Below, piece after piece: positions 1 through 9,600 of a DNA stretch of 64,000 nt. A program made the translations under genes and the position numbers. This DNA is from Porticoccaceae bacterium. GTDB taxonomy: Bacteria > Pseudomonadota > Gammaproteobacteria > Pseudomonadales > Porticoccaceae. The stretch covers positions 289,774-353,773 of the forward strand of contig JAHEHL010000002.1 in NCBI GenBank assembly GCA_024644595.1, written 5' to 3'. The notes beneath the pieces were generated by a model. It made no database searches and was not told the origin of the DNA. It saw only the letters and a program-made list of their open reading frames with translations. Every line of letters starts with the position of its first letter. Position 1 is the stretch's first letter.

Positions 1-2
1 AT

Positions 3-992
3 CTTCTGGCAGCGGTCCAGGAAGCAGGCATCGAGTTTGACATGCATGATATTGACCGACTCTCGCGAGTGGTGCCACAACTGTGCAAAGTGGCGCCCAA
101 TACACCTGAATATCATATCGAAGATGTGCATCGCGCTGGCGGCATTATGGGCATCCTTGCCGAATTAAACCGGGCTGGGCTTATTCATGCTGATCTACCT
201 ACAGTGCATTCAAAAAGCCTACGCGAGGCGTTGGACAAATGGGATATTGTCAGTGGCCATGTCAGTGAAGAGGTGAAAACCTTTTATAAGGCTGGTCCAG
301 CCGGCATTCCCACTCAGACTGCCTTTAGCCAGAGCACGCGTTGGTCATCACTGGATGCTGATCGTGAGAGTGGGTGTATTCGCAATCTAGAAAATGCCTT
401 TAGCCTCGAAGGTGGCCTCGCAGTATTGACCGGCAATCTGGCCCCCGATGGCTGCGTTGTGAAAACCTCTGGCGTCGATGAGTCGATTCATGTGTTTGAA
501 GGCCCGGCGTTTATTACCGAGAGCCAGGATGAAGCCGTTGATGCAATCCTTAATGATCGCGTCAAGGCGGGTGATGTAGTGATTGTTCGCTATGAAGGGC
601 CTCGCGGTGGACCGGGAATGCAGGAAATGCTCTATCCCACCAGTTACATCAAATCGAAAAATCTTGGTAAGGCGTGTGCGCTGATTACCGATGGTCGGTT
701 TTCTGGCGGTACATCGGGGCTGTCTATCGGTCATGTGTCCCCCGAGGCCGGAGCTGGCGGCAATATCGGACTGGTGCGGCAGGGCGATAGGATCCGTATC
801 GATATCCCCAAACGTTCGATCGAGGTGCTAGTTTCCGATGAGGAGCTGGCGGTCCGCAGAGCGGCGCAGGACGCAATTGGCTGGCAGCCTGAGGCCGAGC
901 GTCCACGCCAGGTTTCAGCGGCCCTGAAAGCCTATGCCAAACTGGCAACCAGTGCTGATAAAGGTGCAGTCAGGGATCTTAGTCAACTGTAA
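3..992 (+). CDS. ilvD: Dihydroxy-acid dehydratase, C-terminal part (5' truncated by window edge)
   Basis: Frame open from the window start; [24 protein letters not shown] and [19 protein letters not shown] are IlvD/Edd signature segments. Confidence 0.93.
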   Translation, partial: LLAAVQEAGIEFDMHDIDRLSRVVPQLCKVAPNTPEYHIEDVHRAGGIMGILAELNRAGLIHADLPTVHSKSLREALDKWDIVSGHVSEEVKTFYKAGPAGIPTQTAFSQSTRWSSLDADRESGCIRNLENAFSLEGGLAVLTGNLAPDGCVVKTSGVDESIHVFEGPAFITESQDEAVDAILNDRVKAGDVVIVRYEGPRGGPGMQEMLYPTSYIKSKNLGKACALITDGRFSGGTSGLSIGHVSPEAGAGGNIGLVRQGDRIRIDIPKRSIEVLVSDEELAVRRAAQDAIGWQPEAERPRQVSAALKAYAKLATSADKGAVRDLSQL

Positions 993-1035
993 AGGTGGCA
1001 ACCCTTAAACCATCGTTTGTCTGTAACGGCGACAT

Positions 1036-1071
1036 AAAAAAACCCGGATCCATCACGGTTCCGGGTTTTTT
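1036..1071. terminator. Rho-independent terminator, bidirectional
   Basis: AAAAAAACCCGGAtCCatcacgGttCCGGGTTTTTT hairpin between convergent ilvD and the TPR gene. Confidence 0.85.
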
Positions 1072-1112
1072 ATAACTAATCGTAAAACGATTACGACTGA
1101 TGTCTCAAATCG

Positions 1113-2480
1113 TTATCCTTTACTACAGCCCGGTACGGTCGCTCCCACATCGCGAAGCTTCTGCAAGCGATCACCTTCGGTGTCGGCATAGCGGATCCAT
1201 TGTCGCGGATAACGCTTGTTCTTTTCGTCCTTTGCCTCTTTGATCGACTTCTTGAAGGCTCCAACAGCATCCTTGTAACAGTGAAGATTAACCAACGCGT
1301 TACCCATCACCAGATAGTTGGACTCAGGACGCTTGACGCCTCCCTTCTTAGCTGCGCGAGTCGCTGCCTTGTAAGCTTCTTTGTCGCGTCCGAGATCGAG
1401 ATAGATACCCGCTAGCCGAGCCTGCAGGTTACCAGTGTCCGACTCTTTGGAGGCGTCCTCAAGGGCTTTTACCGCGTTGTCCAAATCTTTCGACTGATAC
1501 CAGGCCGTGCCAAGTACCTCAAGATTCTTCGCCGTGCGCTTGATAATGCCATCTTTCATGCCTTTATCAATGATCACTGCCGCGCGGTAGGGAACCTCTG
1601 CACCGAGATACATATAGGCCATACTCATCACCTGGCTCTCTTTATCGAGCTCATTGTTGAGGTACACCACTTCGGTCGCAACCAGACGATCCATTTCGCG
1701 CTCAAGTTCGCCGTACATGCCGCCAATCTGCCGCCAGTAAGTCCACTTGGGGTAGTGCTTAACCAATTTCTCAAGGATGTTAACTACTTTTTGGTAGTTA
1801 CCCTTCTCGTAGTAGAGAACCCGTTGCAAGCCCCACCAGCCCTCTTTAGGTAGTATGTCCTTGGACTCGACATCGGCGATGGCTTCTTCAACCAGACGTA
1901 AAGAATCATCTTTGCGCTCAAGCTGATAATAAATTTGCGCCAATAACATCTTCGCGTCTGCACCCACAATCAGGGAGGCTTCCATCCAGATTTCAAGTTG
2001 CTTTGCCGCGTTGAGGTAATCTTCCTGAACAGTATAAAGCTGCGCCAACGTGTAACGCGTGTCAAGCTTCAACTCAGGAGGTGTACCAACACCATTGACT
2101 ACCTGCATATAAGACCGGATAGCCGCATCATAGTCTTCCAACGAGTAGTACACATAGGCCGCAAACTTCCACACCTGCGTCTGCTCATAGTCACTCGCGC
2201 AGGTTTTCTCGCTAGCCTCAATTTCTTTCAACTTCTGCAGCGAGCCAGGCCAGTTTTCAGCTTCGATGTCGGGCTGTACATTTTCAAGAGCTTTGGCACA
2301 CTTAGCACCTACTGACTGGCGCTGGCGCGTTTTAACGTCTTTGTACTTAGGCTCTTCTTTTTCTTCTGCAGCTTTGGCTGATGCAGAAAAGATCGACTGC
2401 GGTTCAATCATCGAGACCATTAGCGGCAGGATAAAGGCAGCGCCGAACAGGGCTAGAAATTTAGTGCTTCTAGACATCAT
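1113..2480 (-). CDS. Secreted TPR-repeat protein of TonB2-type operon (start trimmed to MMSRSTKF)
   Basis: Signal peptide, repeated TPR-like helices, last gene of TonB/ExbBD operon. Confidence 0.8.
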   Translation of the reverse strand: MMSRSTKFLALFGAAFILPLMVSMIEPQSIFSASAKAAEEKEEPKYKDVKTRQRQSVGAKCAKALENVQPDIEAENWPGSLQKLKEIEASEKTCASDYEQTQVWKFAAYVYYSLEDYDAAIRSYMQVVNGVGTPPELKLDTRYTLAQLYTVQEDYLNAAKQLEIWMEASLIVGADAKMLLAQIYYQLERKDDSLRLVEEAIADVESKDILPKEGWWGLQRVLYYEKGNYQKVVNILEKLVKHYPKWTYWRQIGGMYGELEREMDRLVATEVVYLNNELDKESQVMSMAYMYLGAEVPYRAAVIIDKGMKDGIIKRTAKNLEVLGTAWYQSKDLDNAVKALEDASKESDTGNLQARLAGIYLDLGRDKEAYKAATRAAKKGGVKRPESNYLVMGNALVNLHCYKDAVGAFKKSIKEAKDEKNKRYPRQWIRYADTEGDRLQKLRDVGATVPGCSKG

Positions 2481-2487
2481 TGACTCC

Positions 2488-3096
2488 TTATTTTGCCATC
2501 TGGAACGAGAATTTATACAACACACCCGGTACTTCCTGACCCACGCCATCAATTACCCTCGGATTGTACTTGAGCTTTGACGCCGCCTTGAGCGCAGCGC
2601 GACCAAAGCCCCAGCCCTCGGGATATTCCTCGATCAGCACAGGATCTCGCGTACCACCTGTAGTGGTAATAATGACTTCGATCACCGCATAACCCTCTTT
2701 TCCGCGGGTTTGAGCACGGCGCGGGTACTGCGGTTGCGGCACATAGACCGGAATGTAGTCGGAGTCTCGTGCAAACCCGCCAGTACCACCAAGCTTGAGA
2801 TTGGCATTGGCAGCAGGAGCAGCCATGCTGATCGCATTTTCGGGAACTTCAAACTCGATGTTTTCTTCAGGAATTTCCGGTGGAGGTGTCTCCGGATCTT
2901 CAGGCTTTTCAACTTCGGACTGCTTGGCGTTCTCTGCAACCTGTCGGTCAACATGAACGAAGTCGCCGATTTTAATCGCCTCTTTTTCGTCTAACTCCTT
3001 GTTGCCCGAGTCAATCAACTTATACATCACGATGATTAACGCAAAGGTAATAAGAACACCAAGTGCAGCAGATATACCAACTCTGATAACAGCCAT
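2488..3096 (-). CDS. tonB: TonB family energy transducer
   Basis: N-terminal TM, P/E-rich linker (EKPEDPETPPPEIPEE), C-terminal YPRRAQTRGKEGYAVIEVIIT TonB domain. Confidence 0.88.
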   Translation of the reverse strand: MAVIRVGISAALGVLITFALIIVMYKLIDSGNKELDEKEAIKIGDFVHVDRQVAENAKQSEVEKPEDPETPPPEIPEENIEFEVPENAISMAAPAANANLKLGGTGGFARDSDYIPVYVPQPQYPRRAQTRGKEGYAVIEVIITTTGGTRDPVLIEEYPEGWGFGRAALKAASKLKYNPRVIDGVGQEVPGVLYKFSFQMAK

Positions 3097-3105
3097 ACTC
3101 TCAAC

Positions 3106-3510
3106 TCAGTCTTTTTCTACCGAAATTGCCACCGGACGAATACCGATATCTGTTGCGACATCGGCTACCTTGGCGACCATTTCAATATTTGATTCATTGT
3201 CGGCTTGGATAACCATGCCGCCCTTTGGGTTTTCGTTATACAGTCTTGAGAGATTAATTTTCAGCGCAGTCGTTTCAACGCGCTTTTTATCAATCCAGAT
3301 TTCATTGTTCTCGCTGACCGCTACCAAAATACCCACTTTTTTGTAGGAGTCTGCCGTGTCGGCGTCGACTTTGTTAATGTCGACACCGGGCAGTTTGATA
3401 AACGATGCTGTCACAATGAAAAAGATCAGCATAATAAAAACCACATCCAGCATAGGCGTGAGGTCAATAGCCTCACCCTGGGGTTGCGATCCACTTGTTC
3501 TATTGCGCAT
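3106..3510 (-). CDS. exbD: Biopolymer transporter ExbD
   Basis: IDLTPMLDVVFIMLIFFIVTASF motif. Confidence 0.93.
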   Translation of the reverse strand: MRNRTSGSQPQGEAIDLTPMLDVVFIMLIFFIVTASFIKLPGVDINKVDADTADSYKKVGILVAVSENNEIWIDKKRVETTALKINLSRLYNENPKGGMVIQADNESNIEMVAKVADVATDIGIRPVAISVEKD

Positions 3511-3550
3511 AGTTTTCTCTCACAGGTGCCGTGTCGTTAACAGGCGCCGG

Positions 3551-4075
3551 TTAGTGATCCATGGTCAGATGGTCTTCGAGCAGGTGCTTCTCTCGCTCTG
3601 CGGCGCGTTCGACATAGGTCATGCCGAATACACCTGAAAGCGCAGCAACCATTCCCGACATAGTCGGAACAGTCGCCTGAGATACACCACCCGCCATCGC
3701 CTTGGCGTCACCGCCGCCGGTAAATGCCATGACGTCAAACACAACGATCATTCCAGTAACCGTACCCAGCAGTCCAAACAGCGGGGCCAGAGCAACCAAG
3801 GTTTTGATCATCATAATGTTCTCATCGATCTTTACGCTCACTTCCGAGATCAGTTTTTCCCTGATCTGATGCGCGCGCTTGGATTTGCGCTCGGCGCGCG
3901 CCTCCCAGGCATCAAGAGCGTGTTGAACATCGAGACTGACGCTGGTTTTGAGATACCACATGCGCTCAAAGAGGAGAGTCCACATTACGAACAGCAGGAC
4001 GACAATGGCCCAAAGGACCATGCCGCCTGAATCCATAAACTTCCCAACTTCTGCGAGAGTATCAACAAACCACAT
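3551..4075 (-). CDS. exbB: MotA/TolQ/ExbB proton channel family protein (ExbB)
   Basis: LAPLFGLLGTVTGMIVVFDVMAFTGGGDAKAMAGGVSQA motif. Confidence 0.92.
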   Translation of the reverse strand: MWFVDTLAEVGKFMDSGGMVLWAIVVLLFVMWTLLFERMWYLKTSVSLDVQHALDAWEARAERKSKRAHQIREKLISEVSVKIDENIMMIKTLVALAPLFGLLGTVTGMIVVFDVMAFTGGGDAKAMAGGVSQATVPTMSGMVAALSGVFGMTYVERAAEREKHLLEDHLTMDH

Positions 4076-4076
4076 T

Positions 4077-5447
4077 TTAGCGACCCTCTACTGAACCAGC
4101 TACGATTCCGGCGCTCTGCTCTTCAAGAATATGCAGAACACGCTGCGCTTTCCCATTGACCAGTGTGTGCATCAATACAGTTGGAATTGCAACGACCAGA
4201 CCCAGTACAGTGGTGATCAGAGCCTGAGAAATACCGCCAGCCATAGCCTTAGGATCGCCCGCACCAAACAGCGTAATCATCTGGAAGGTGATAATCATAC
4301 CCGTCACCGTACCCAGCAGACCCAGTAGCGGAGCTACCATCGCAATAATCTTGAGCAGACTGAGACCGGACTCGATCGACGGACGCTCTTTGAGCACCGC
4401 TTCATGCAGCTTCAACTCGAGTGACTCAGCATCTAAACCAGGGTTGGCATGTGCAACAGCCAGAACGCGACCCAACGGATTGTCGAGGTTGGCAGATTCC
4501 GGATTCTTCAGCTGCGAAGACACTTTAGACGAAACGCCTTGCAGGAAGATAAAGCGCCAGATAGCCAGCAGGATAGCGACGACAAAAACGCCGGTAATCA
4601 CATAACCCACGAGGCCACCAAAGTGCCAGCGCTCAATCAGTGTTGGCGTGTTGATCAGTGCACGCAGCAAGCCACCACCCAGCGGACCGGTAGGATCCAG
4701 ACCAACTTTGGTAAAGCCGCTAGTCGCACTTTGCAAGTCTTCAGCTCCGCCATTATGGCCAGAAGGCTGACGCGCCAGCTCTGATACCAGACCATTTTCC
4801 GGGCTGTACTCGAGGTACATGCCATCGGCCAACAGGTTGTAAGTACCAACCCGAACTACTTCCATTTCTTCCTGGTTACCGTCGGCACGCAGCACAGTGC
4901 GATTGAACTTAACCACGCGACCACTCTCAATCATCTCGCGCTGCTGCTCATACCACAGTCTCTCGATATCAGTGATAGAGGGCAGGCGTGTGTCGCTGCT
5001 CATTTTTGCTATCAGTTCGTCGAGAAACTCAGTACGGCCAGGAATCTGAGCACTGACAACAGACTGAGTCAGGTTGGCTCGAATATCACCAGCGGCACCG
5101 GTCAGGTGTCCGAACAACTCTTTCAGAGAGCCGAGACGCTTGTCACGCTGCTCGCGCAGGGCGGCCAGCTTGAGGTCGTTGTCGCGAATATTTTGCTCCA
5201 ATCGATCCGAACGGCGCTCTTCAGAAGCCTTGGTGCTCTTGGCGCTAGCCAGCTGTGAAGCCTGCTGGCGCTGATCGGCCTTAAACTCGGCTTCACGTTG
5301 ACGATAATCACTGGTCTCGGAAATTGTTGAGTTCTGAATCATCTTCAGAAGCTCGTCGAGGCTTTTTGCGTCCTGTGCCAGAGCTGGCATGCTTACCGCA
5401 GCAGCAGCTATGAAAGCGGCACAAACTTTAACGAATTTCAGTTTCAT
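4077..5447 (-). CDS. TtpC-like MotA/TolQ/ExbB family protein with N-terminal periplasmic coiled coil
   Basis: Signal peptide, coiled-coil N-terminus, C-terminal MVAPLLGLLGTVTGMIITFQ ExbB motif. Confidence 0.88.
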   Translation of the reverse strand: MKLKFVKVCAAFIAAAAVSMPALAQDAKSLDELLKMIQNSTISETSDYRQREAEFKADQRQQASQLASAKSTKASEERRSDRLEQNIRDNDLKLAALREQRDKRLGSLKELFGHLTGAAGDIRANLTQSVVSAQIPGRTEFLDELIAKMSSDTRLPSITDIERLWYEQQREMIESGRVVKFNRTVLRADGNQEEMEVVRVGTYNLLADGMYLEYSPENGLVSELARQPSGHNGGAEDLQSATSGFTKVGLDPTGPLGGGLLRALINTPTLIERWHFGGLVGYVITGVFVVAILLAIWRFIFLQGVSSKVSSQLKNPESANLDNPLGRVLAVAHANPGLDAESLELKLHEAVLKERPSIESGLSLLKIIAMVAPLLGLLGTVTGMIITFQMITLFGAGDPKAMAGGISQALITTVLGLVVAIPTVLMHTLVNGKAQRVLHILEEQSAGIVAGSVEGR

Positions 5448-6226
5448 TGTGCTGTCTCCGGAGCGTTAATTGGCATTTCCAAGACATCCTGCGGCGCCAA
5501 CTTCTTGGCGATACGGATACCCTGGTCTACTGGCCGACGATAGTCTGAACCCAATGTTTCCCAAGAGCCAGTTGCCTTGTTCCAGGCACCTGTCTGTGAT
5601 TTATCTTTTGTTTGATACATCAAAGCAACACGGCCGATACGCAGCATATCCACTTCAACTTCCTCGCCGTCGCCATTGATGTCGACGAGATCGCGATACG
5701 TTTCTAGGGACAGGCTGTACTCAGATTCGATATCGTAGATTTCGAGAATCTGACGGAATTTTTCTGCCGCGGAGAATCTGGCGCTGTCGAGGTTGGAGAA
5801 CAGTTCCTCGATCGCTTCTTCACGCTGCTCTTTCTTGAACGGTACGTCCAGAGCAACAAACTCGCGCAGTCCCTTGAGCATATCTTCCATCAGCGGCGAG
5901 ATGCCTCGCTCAATAACGGTTGCGTTTTCAATGGACTCATTCAGTTCCGCCATCATTTGTTGCTGACTGGCGATTTGACGCTCGAGCTGTGAATTGTAAA
6001 CACGCAGGCTTTCAATTTGCTTGTTGACCTGCTTGAACTCTTGGAGCAGACCGTCAGTTTGGTCCGCAATGCGATCAACTTTTGTCTGCGCTGTTTTTGC
6101 CGCCTGAACCTTGCTGGCGCCGGCTTTTAGCACATCACTTACCTCTGTAGCCTGAACTGCAATAGCAGCTAAGCCACCGGCAAGTACGGCAAAAATCGCC
6201 AGTGCTTTTAGTGGTTGCTTTTTCAT
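5444..6226 (-). CDS. DUF3450 domain-containing periplasmic protein
   Basis: Signal peptide plus coiled coil; first gene of DUF3450-ttpC-exbB-exbD-tonB-TPR operon; 4-bp overlap with next gene. Confidence 0.85.
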   Translation of the reverse strand: MKKQPLKALAIFAVLAGGLAAIAVQATEVSDVLKAGASKVQAAKTAQTKVDRIADQTDGLLQEFKQVNKQIESLRVYNSQLERQIASQQQMMAELNESIENATVIERGISPLMEDMLKGLREFVALDVPFKKEQREEAIEELFSNLDSARFSAAEKFRQILEIYDIESEYSLSLETYRDLVDINGDGEEVEVDMLRIGRVALMYQTKDKSQTGAWNKATGSWETLGSDYRRPVDQGIRIAKKLAPQDVLEMPINAPETAQ

Positions 6227-6399
6227 AGTTCCCTCAACTTGGGTCTATCGGATTGGTGATCTTTTTAATGTCAGCTGAAGGAAAAACTGCAAATCCAACG
6301 ACTGACAAATTTTCTTGGGCTGTCTTTGTAGCAGGGAGTTCTGCAAGAATCAACGGCGCGCCAGAAATTGATTGCGGTTAAAGGTGGATAGATAGCTTA

Positions 6400-6416
6400 T
6401 GTTACCTAATGTAACA
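6400..6416. promoter_or_regulatory. Inverted repeat TGTTAC-N5-GTAACA
   Basis: Perfect 6+6 palindrome in the folA/DUF3450 intergenic region. Confidence 0.4.
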
Positions 6417-6422
6417 ATCAGC

Positions 6423-6443
6423 AACCGCTTAGGCGGTTTTTTT
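6423..6443 (+). terminator. Terminator-like hairpin overlapping the folA stop codon
   Basis: AACCGC-TTAG-GCGGTT followed by TTTTT on + strand. Confidence 0.45.
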
Positions 6444-6932
6444 CTCCAATACCAAAAAGCGATACGGGTGCGTGTCAGTCTGCTCCGGCAGGCGTTCACT
6501 GATTTGCTGCCACTGACTATGATCAAGAGGTGGAAAAAAAGCATCGCCCTCAACCTCAGCCTGCACTTCGGTGATATAGAGGCGGTCGGCAGCGGGCAGC
6601 GTTAACTGATAAATCTGTTCGCCACCAATCACCATGATCTCATCAGCCTCCGAGCGGGCACAGGCCAGCCGTCCAAGCGTCATTGCTTGCTGCAGGCTGC
6701 GTGCCACCTCGACGCCTTCGGCATGCCAACCTTGATCTCTGGTTACGACAATATTGGTTCGCCCCGGGAGTGGGCGGCCGATCGAGTCATAGGTCTTGCG
6801 CCCCATAATTAGCGGCTTGCCCATGGTGACTGATTTAAAATACTTGAGATCTTCGGGCAGATGCCAAGGCAACTGATTGTCTATACCGATGACGCCATTA
6901 CGGCTAACTGCGACAATTAGGGACGTTTTCAA
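6429..6932 (-). CDS. folA: Dihydrofolate reductase
   Basis: IVAVSRNGVIGIDNQLPWHLPEDLKYFK ... GRKTYDSIGRPLPGR. Confidence 0.96.
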   Translation of the reverse strand: MKTSLIVAVSRNGVIGIDNQLPWHLPEDLKYFKSVTMGKPLIMGRKTYDSIGRPLPGRTNIVVTRDQGWHAEGVEVARSLQQAMTLGRLACARSEADEIMVIGGEQIYQLTLPAADRLYITEVQAEVEGDAFFPPLDHSQWQQISERLPEQTDTHPYRFLVLEKKTA

Positions 6933-6951
6933 ATCAAGGCCTCCTTAGCCA

Positions 6952-7857
6952 TTAAACCGCCACCGGCGCTGAGATCGGACCGTGGCACTGGTAGTCAAGT
7001 AGCTCAAAGTCGTCATAGACAAAGTCAAACAGGCTGCTGACATTGGGATTGATGAAGAGTTTTGGCAGTGGGTAGGGTTCTCGGGAAAGCTGTTCTTCAA
7101 CCTGGCCCATATGGTTGCTATAGAGGTGCGCGTCACCAAAGGTGTGCACAAAGTCCCCCGGCTGCAACCCGGTAACCTGTGCAATCATAAGAGTCAGAAT
7201 GGCGTAGGAGGCGATATTGAATGGCACACCGAGAAACACATCGGCACTGCGCTGATAAAGCTGGCAGGAGAGTTTGCCGTCGATAACATAAAACTGAAAT
7301 AAGCTGTGGCAGGGCGGCAATCCGGATTTGACCATCACTGGAATATCCTTTGGATTCCAGGCTGAAACGATCAGGCGTCTTGAATCAGGATTAGATTTTA
7401 TATCCTCAACTACCTGTGCAAGCTGATCCACACCTTCAAAGTTGCGCCACTGATGTCCGTAGACTGGCCCGAGATCGCCATACTTTAAAGCGAACTGCTG
7501 ATCTTCTTTGATGCGCTCAATAAAAATCTGCATATTCGCCTTCCACTCCGGCGAATACATCGGAAACTGCTCCTCCTGACCGGTCTGTCGCAACCAACTC
7601 TGATAGGGCCAGTCATTCCAGATACCAACGCCATTTTCAACCAGATAACGGATATTGGTGTCACCACGAATAAACCACAGTAGTTCATGCAGGATCGATT
7701 TAAGATGCACTTTTTTGGTTGTCACAAGAGGAAAGCCCTGACCGAGATCAAAGCGCATCTGGTGACCAAAAATACTCTGGGTACCGGTGCCGGTACGGTC
7801 CTGCTTTTTTACACCGTGATCGCGTATATGCCTGACCAGCTCTAGATATTGCTTCAT
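6952..7857 (-). CDS. thyA: Thymidylate synthase
   Basis: [49 protein letters not shown]. Confidence 0.97.
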   Translation of the reverse strand: MKQYLELVRHIRDHGVKKQDRTGTGTQSIFGHQMRFDLGQGFPLVTTKKVHLKSILHELLWFIRGDTNIRYLVENGVGIWNDWPYQSWLRQTGQEEQFPMYSPEWKANMQIFIERIKEDQQFALKYGDLGPVYGHQWRNFEGVDQLAQVVEDIKSNPDSRRLIVSAWNPKDIPVMVKSGLPPCHSLFQFYVIDGKLSCQLYQRSADVFLGVPFNIASYAILTLMIAQVTGLQPGDFVHTFGDAHLYSNHMGQVEEQLSREPYPLPKLFINPNVSSLFDFVYDDFELLDYQCHGPISAPVAV

Positions 7858-7879
7858 TAATTAACCTTCGTGGGTAAAT

Positions 7880-8722
7880 TTATGCCTTGCCGCCGGCCCG
7901 CGGGCGCAGTGCGGCTCGCAGAAACCACAAACCGAGCAGAATCATAGGAATACACAGTGCCTGGCCGCGAGTCATCCAGCCCAACCACTCAAACAACGGC
8001 GACTGATTGGCAAACTGCGGGTCTGGCTGGCGAACAAACTCAACAATGAATCGAAAAACACCGTAGAGCACCAAAAAGAGCCCTGAGATCTGACCAAACA
8101 GGCGCGGCTTTCTTGCGTACCAGTTAAGCAGCAAAAACAGCACCGCACCCTCGAGCAGCGCTTCATATAATTGTGAGGGATGGCGGGCGAGCTGCTGTGG
8201 GTCGGCGGGGAACAACATTGCCCAGGGCACGTCGCTGGGACGGCCCCAAAGCTCCTGACCAATAAAGTTACCAATGCGACCAAAGAACAGGCCGGTGGGC
8301 ACCAGCGGCACAACAAAGTCAGCCAGACTGAGAAACCCAATCTTATGCTTGCGGCCGTAAAGCAGCAGCGCCAACGCTACGCCAATTAAGCCACCATGGA
8401 AAGACATGCCGCCCTCCCAGATACGCAAAATCATCCCCGGGTCGTCGAGCCACTTGTCGGCACTGTAAAACAGCATATAGCCGAAGCGACCACCCAGAAT
8501 CACCCCCCAAGCACCAAAGACAATCAGGTCCTCGACCTGAGTTTTGTCAATCGGTGACCAGGGCCGCTGGCTGTTGCGCGAGGCCAGCAGCCAGGCGCAG
8601 GCAAAGGCGAGCAGATACATAATGCCGTACCAGTGAATCTGCAGCGGCCCAACCACTGTGTCGCTGAATTCAAATGGTCCAAGCGACAGTGCAATCGGAT
8701 CAATCTGTGGATAGTGCAGCAT
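7880..8722 (-). CDS. lgt: Prolipoprotein diacylglyceryl transferase
   Basis: HWYGIMYLLAF, GGMSFHGGLIG, GRIGNFIGQELWGR. Confidence 0.95.
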   Translation of the reverse strand: MLHYPQIDPIALSLGPFEFSDTVVGPLQIHWYGIMYLLAFACAWLLASRNSQRPWSPIDKTQVEDLIVFGAWGVILGGRFGYMLFYSADKWLDDPGMILRIWEGGMSFHGGLIGVALALLLYGRKHKIGFLSLADFVVPLVPTGLFFGRIGNFIGQELWGRPSDVPWAMLFPADPQQLARHPSQLYEALLEGAVLFLLLNWYARKPRLFGQISGLFLVLYGVFRFIVEFVRQPDPQFANQSPLFEWLGWMTRGQALCIPMILLGLWFLRAALRPRAGGKA

Positions 8723-8823
8723 CTGGTTTCCCGAGGGTTGTTAGAGCACAGATGATAACTTTTTATCTGTCCAGCCGTCACCCGGGGTAACCAATATATT
8801 TCTAAAAGGCTACACTGGCGACC

Positions 8824-9600
8824 ATGTGTCTTCTTGCGTTAGCCTTTCATCAGCGAACAAATACACCTTTAATCGTGTGTTCAAACCGCGACGAGTTTTA
8901 TCGGCGCCCGACCTTGCCGCTGCACTGGTGGCAGGATATGCCCGTGCTCGCAGGCAGAGATCAGGAAGCAGGTGGCACCTGGCTAGGGCTGTCTAAAAAT
9001 GGGCGCTTTGCTGCAGTGACCAATTTTCGGGAACTGTCGAACCCAGGCTTCCGTGAACCGAGACCGCTGTCGCGTGGCAATTTGGTGACCGATTTTCTCT
9101 GTTCGCAGCAGCCGGCTAAAGCGTGGGCCGAGTCAGTGATGCCAGCGCTGGATCTGTATGGCGGTTTTAACCTGCTATTTTATGATGGCAACGAGCTGTT
9201 CTATCTCAATAACTACAATCATCAATTACGCAGCCTGCCGCCGGGGGTCTATGCCCTGAGCAATCACCTGCTCGATAGTCCATGGCCAAAAGTAGATTAC
9301 GCCCGCAGCCAGCTCTCCGCTATCCTCAACCAACCGGATTCGAGTTGCAGGGATCATCAGCTTTTGGCCGAGTTACTAGGCTTGCTGTCGCGGCAAAAGG
9401 CCTATTCCGAACATCTGTTACCAGATACCGGCGTGCCTGCCGATTGGGAAAAGTTACTGTCATCACCGTTTATCGTTGCCGACGACTATGGCACTCGCGC
9501 TGCCACTGCGGTAGTGATGTCAGCGACTGGTACTACCAATATGGCCGAGCTGACCTATAGCAGCGGTGTTGCGGAATTCGAGAAAGTCATTAGCTTTTGA
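8824..9600 (+). CDS. NRDE family (TANGO2-like) protein
   Basis: MCLLALAFH...VCSNRDEFYRRPTLPLHWW..LAGRDQEAGGTWLGLSKNGRFAAVTNFR. Confidence 0.88.
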   Translation: MCLLALAFHQRTNTPLIVCSNRDEFYRRPTLPLHWWQDMPVLAGRDQEAGGTWLGLSKNGRFAAVTNFRELSNPGFREPRPLSRGNLVTDFLCSQQPAKAWAESVMPALDLYGGFNLLFYDGNELFYLNNYNHQLRSLPPGVYALSNHLLDSPWPKVDYARSQLSAILNQPDSSCRDHQLLAELLGLLSRQKAYSEHLLPDTGVPADWEKLLSSPFIVADDYGTRAATAVVMSATGTTNMAELTYSSGVAEFEKVISF

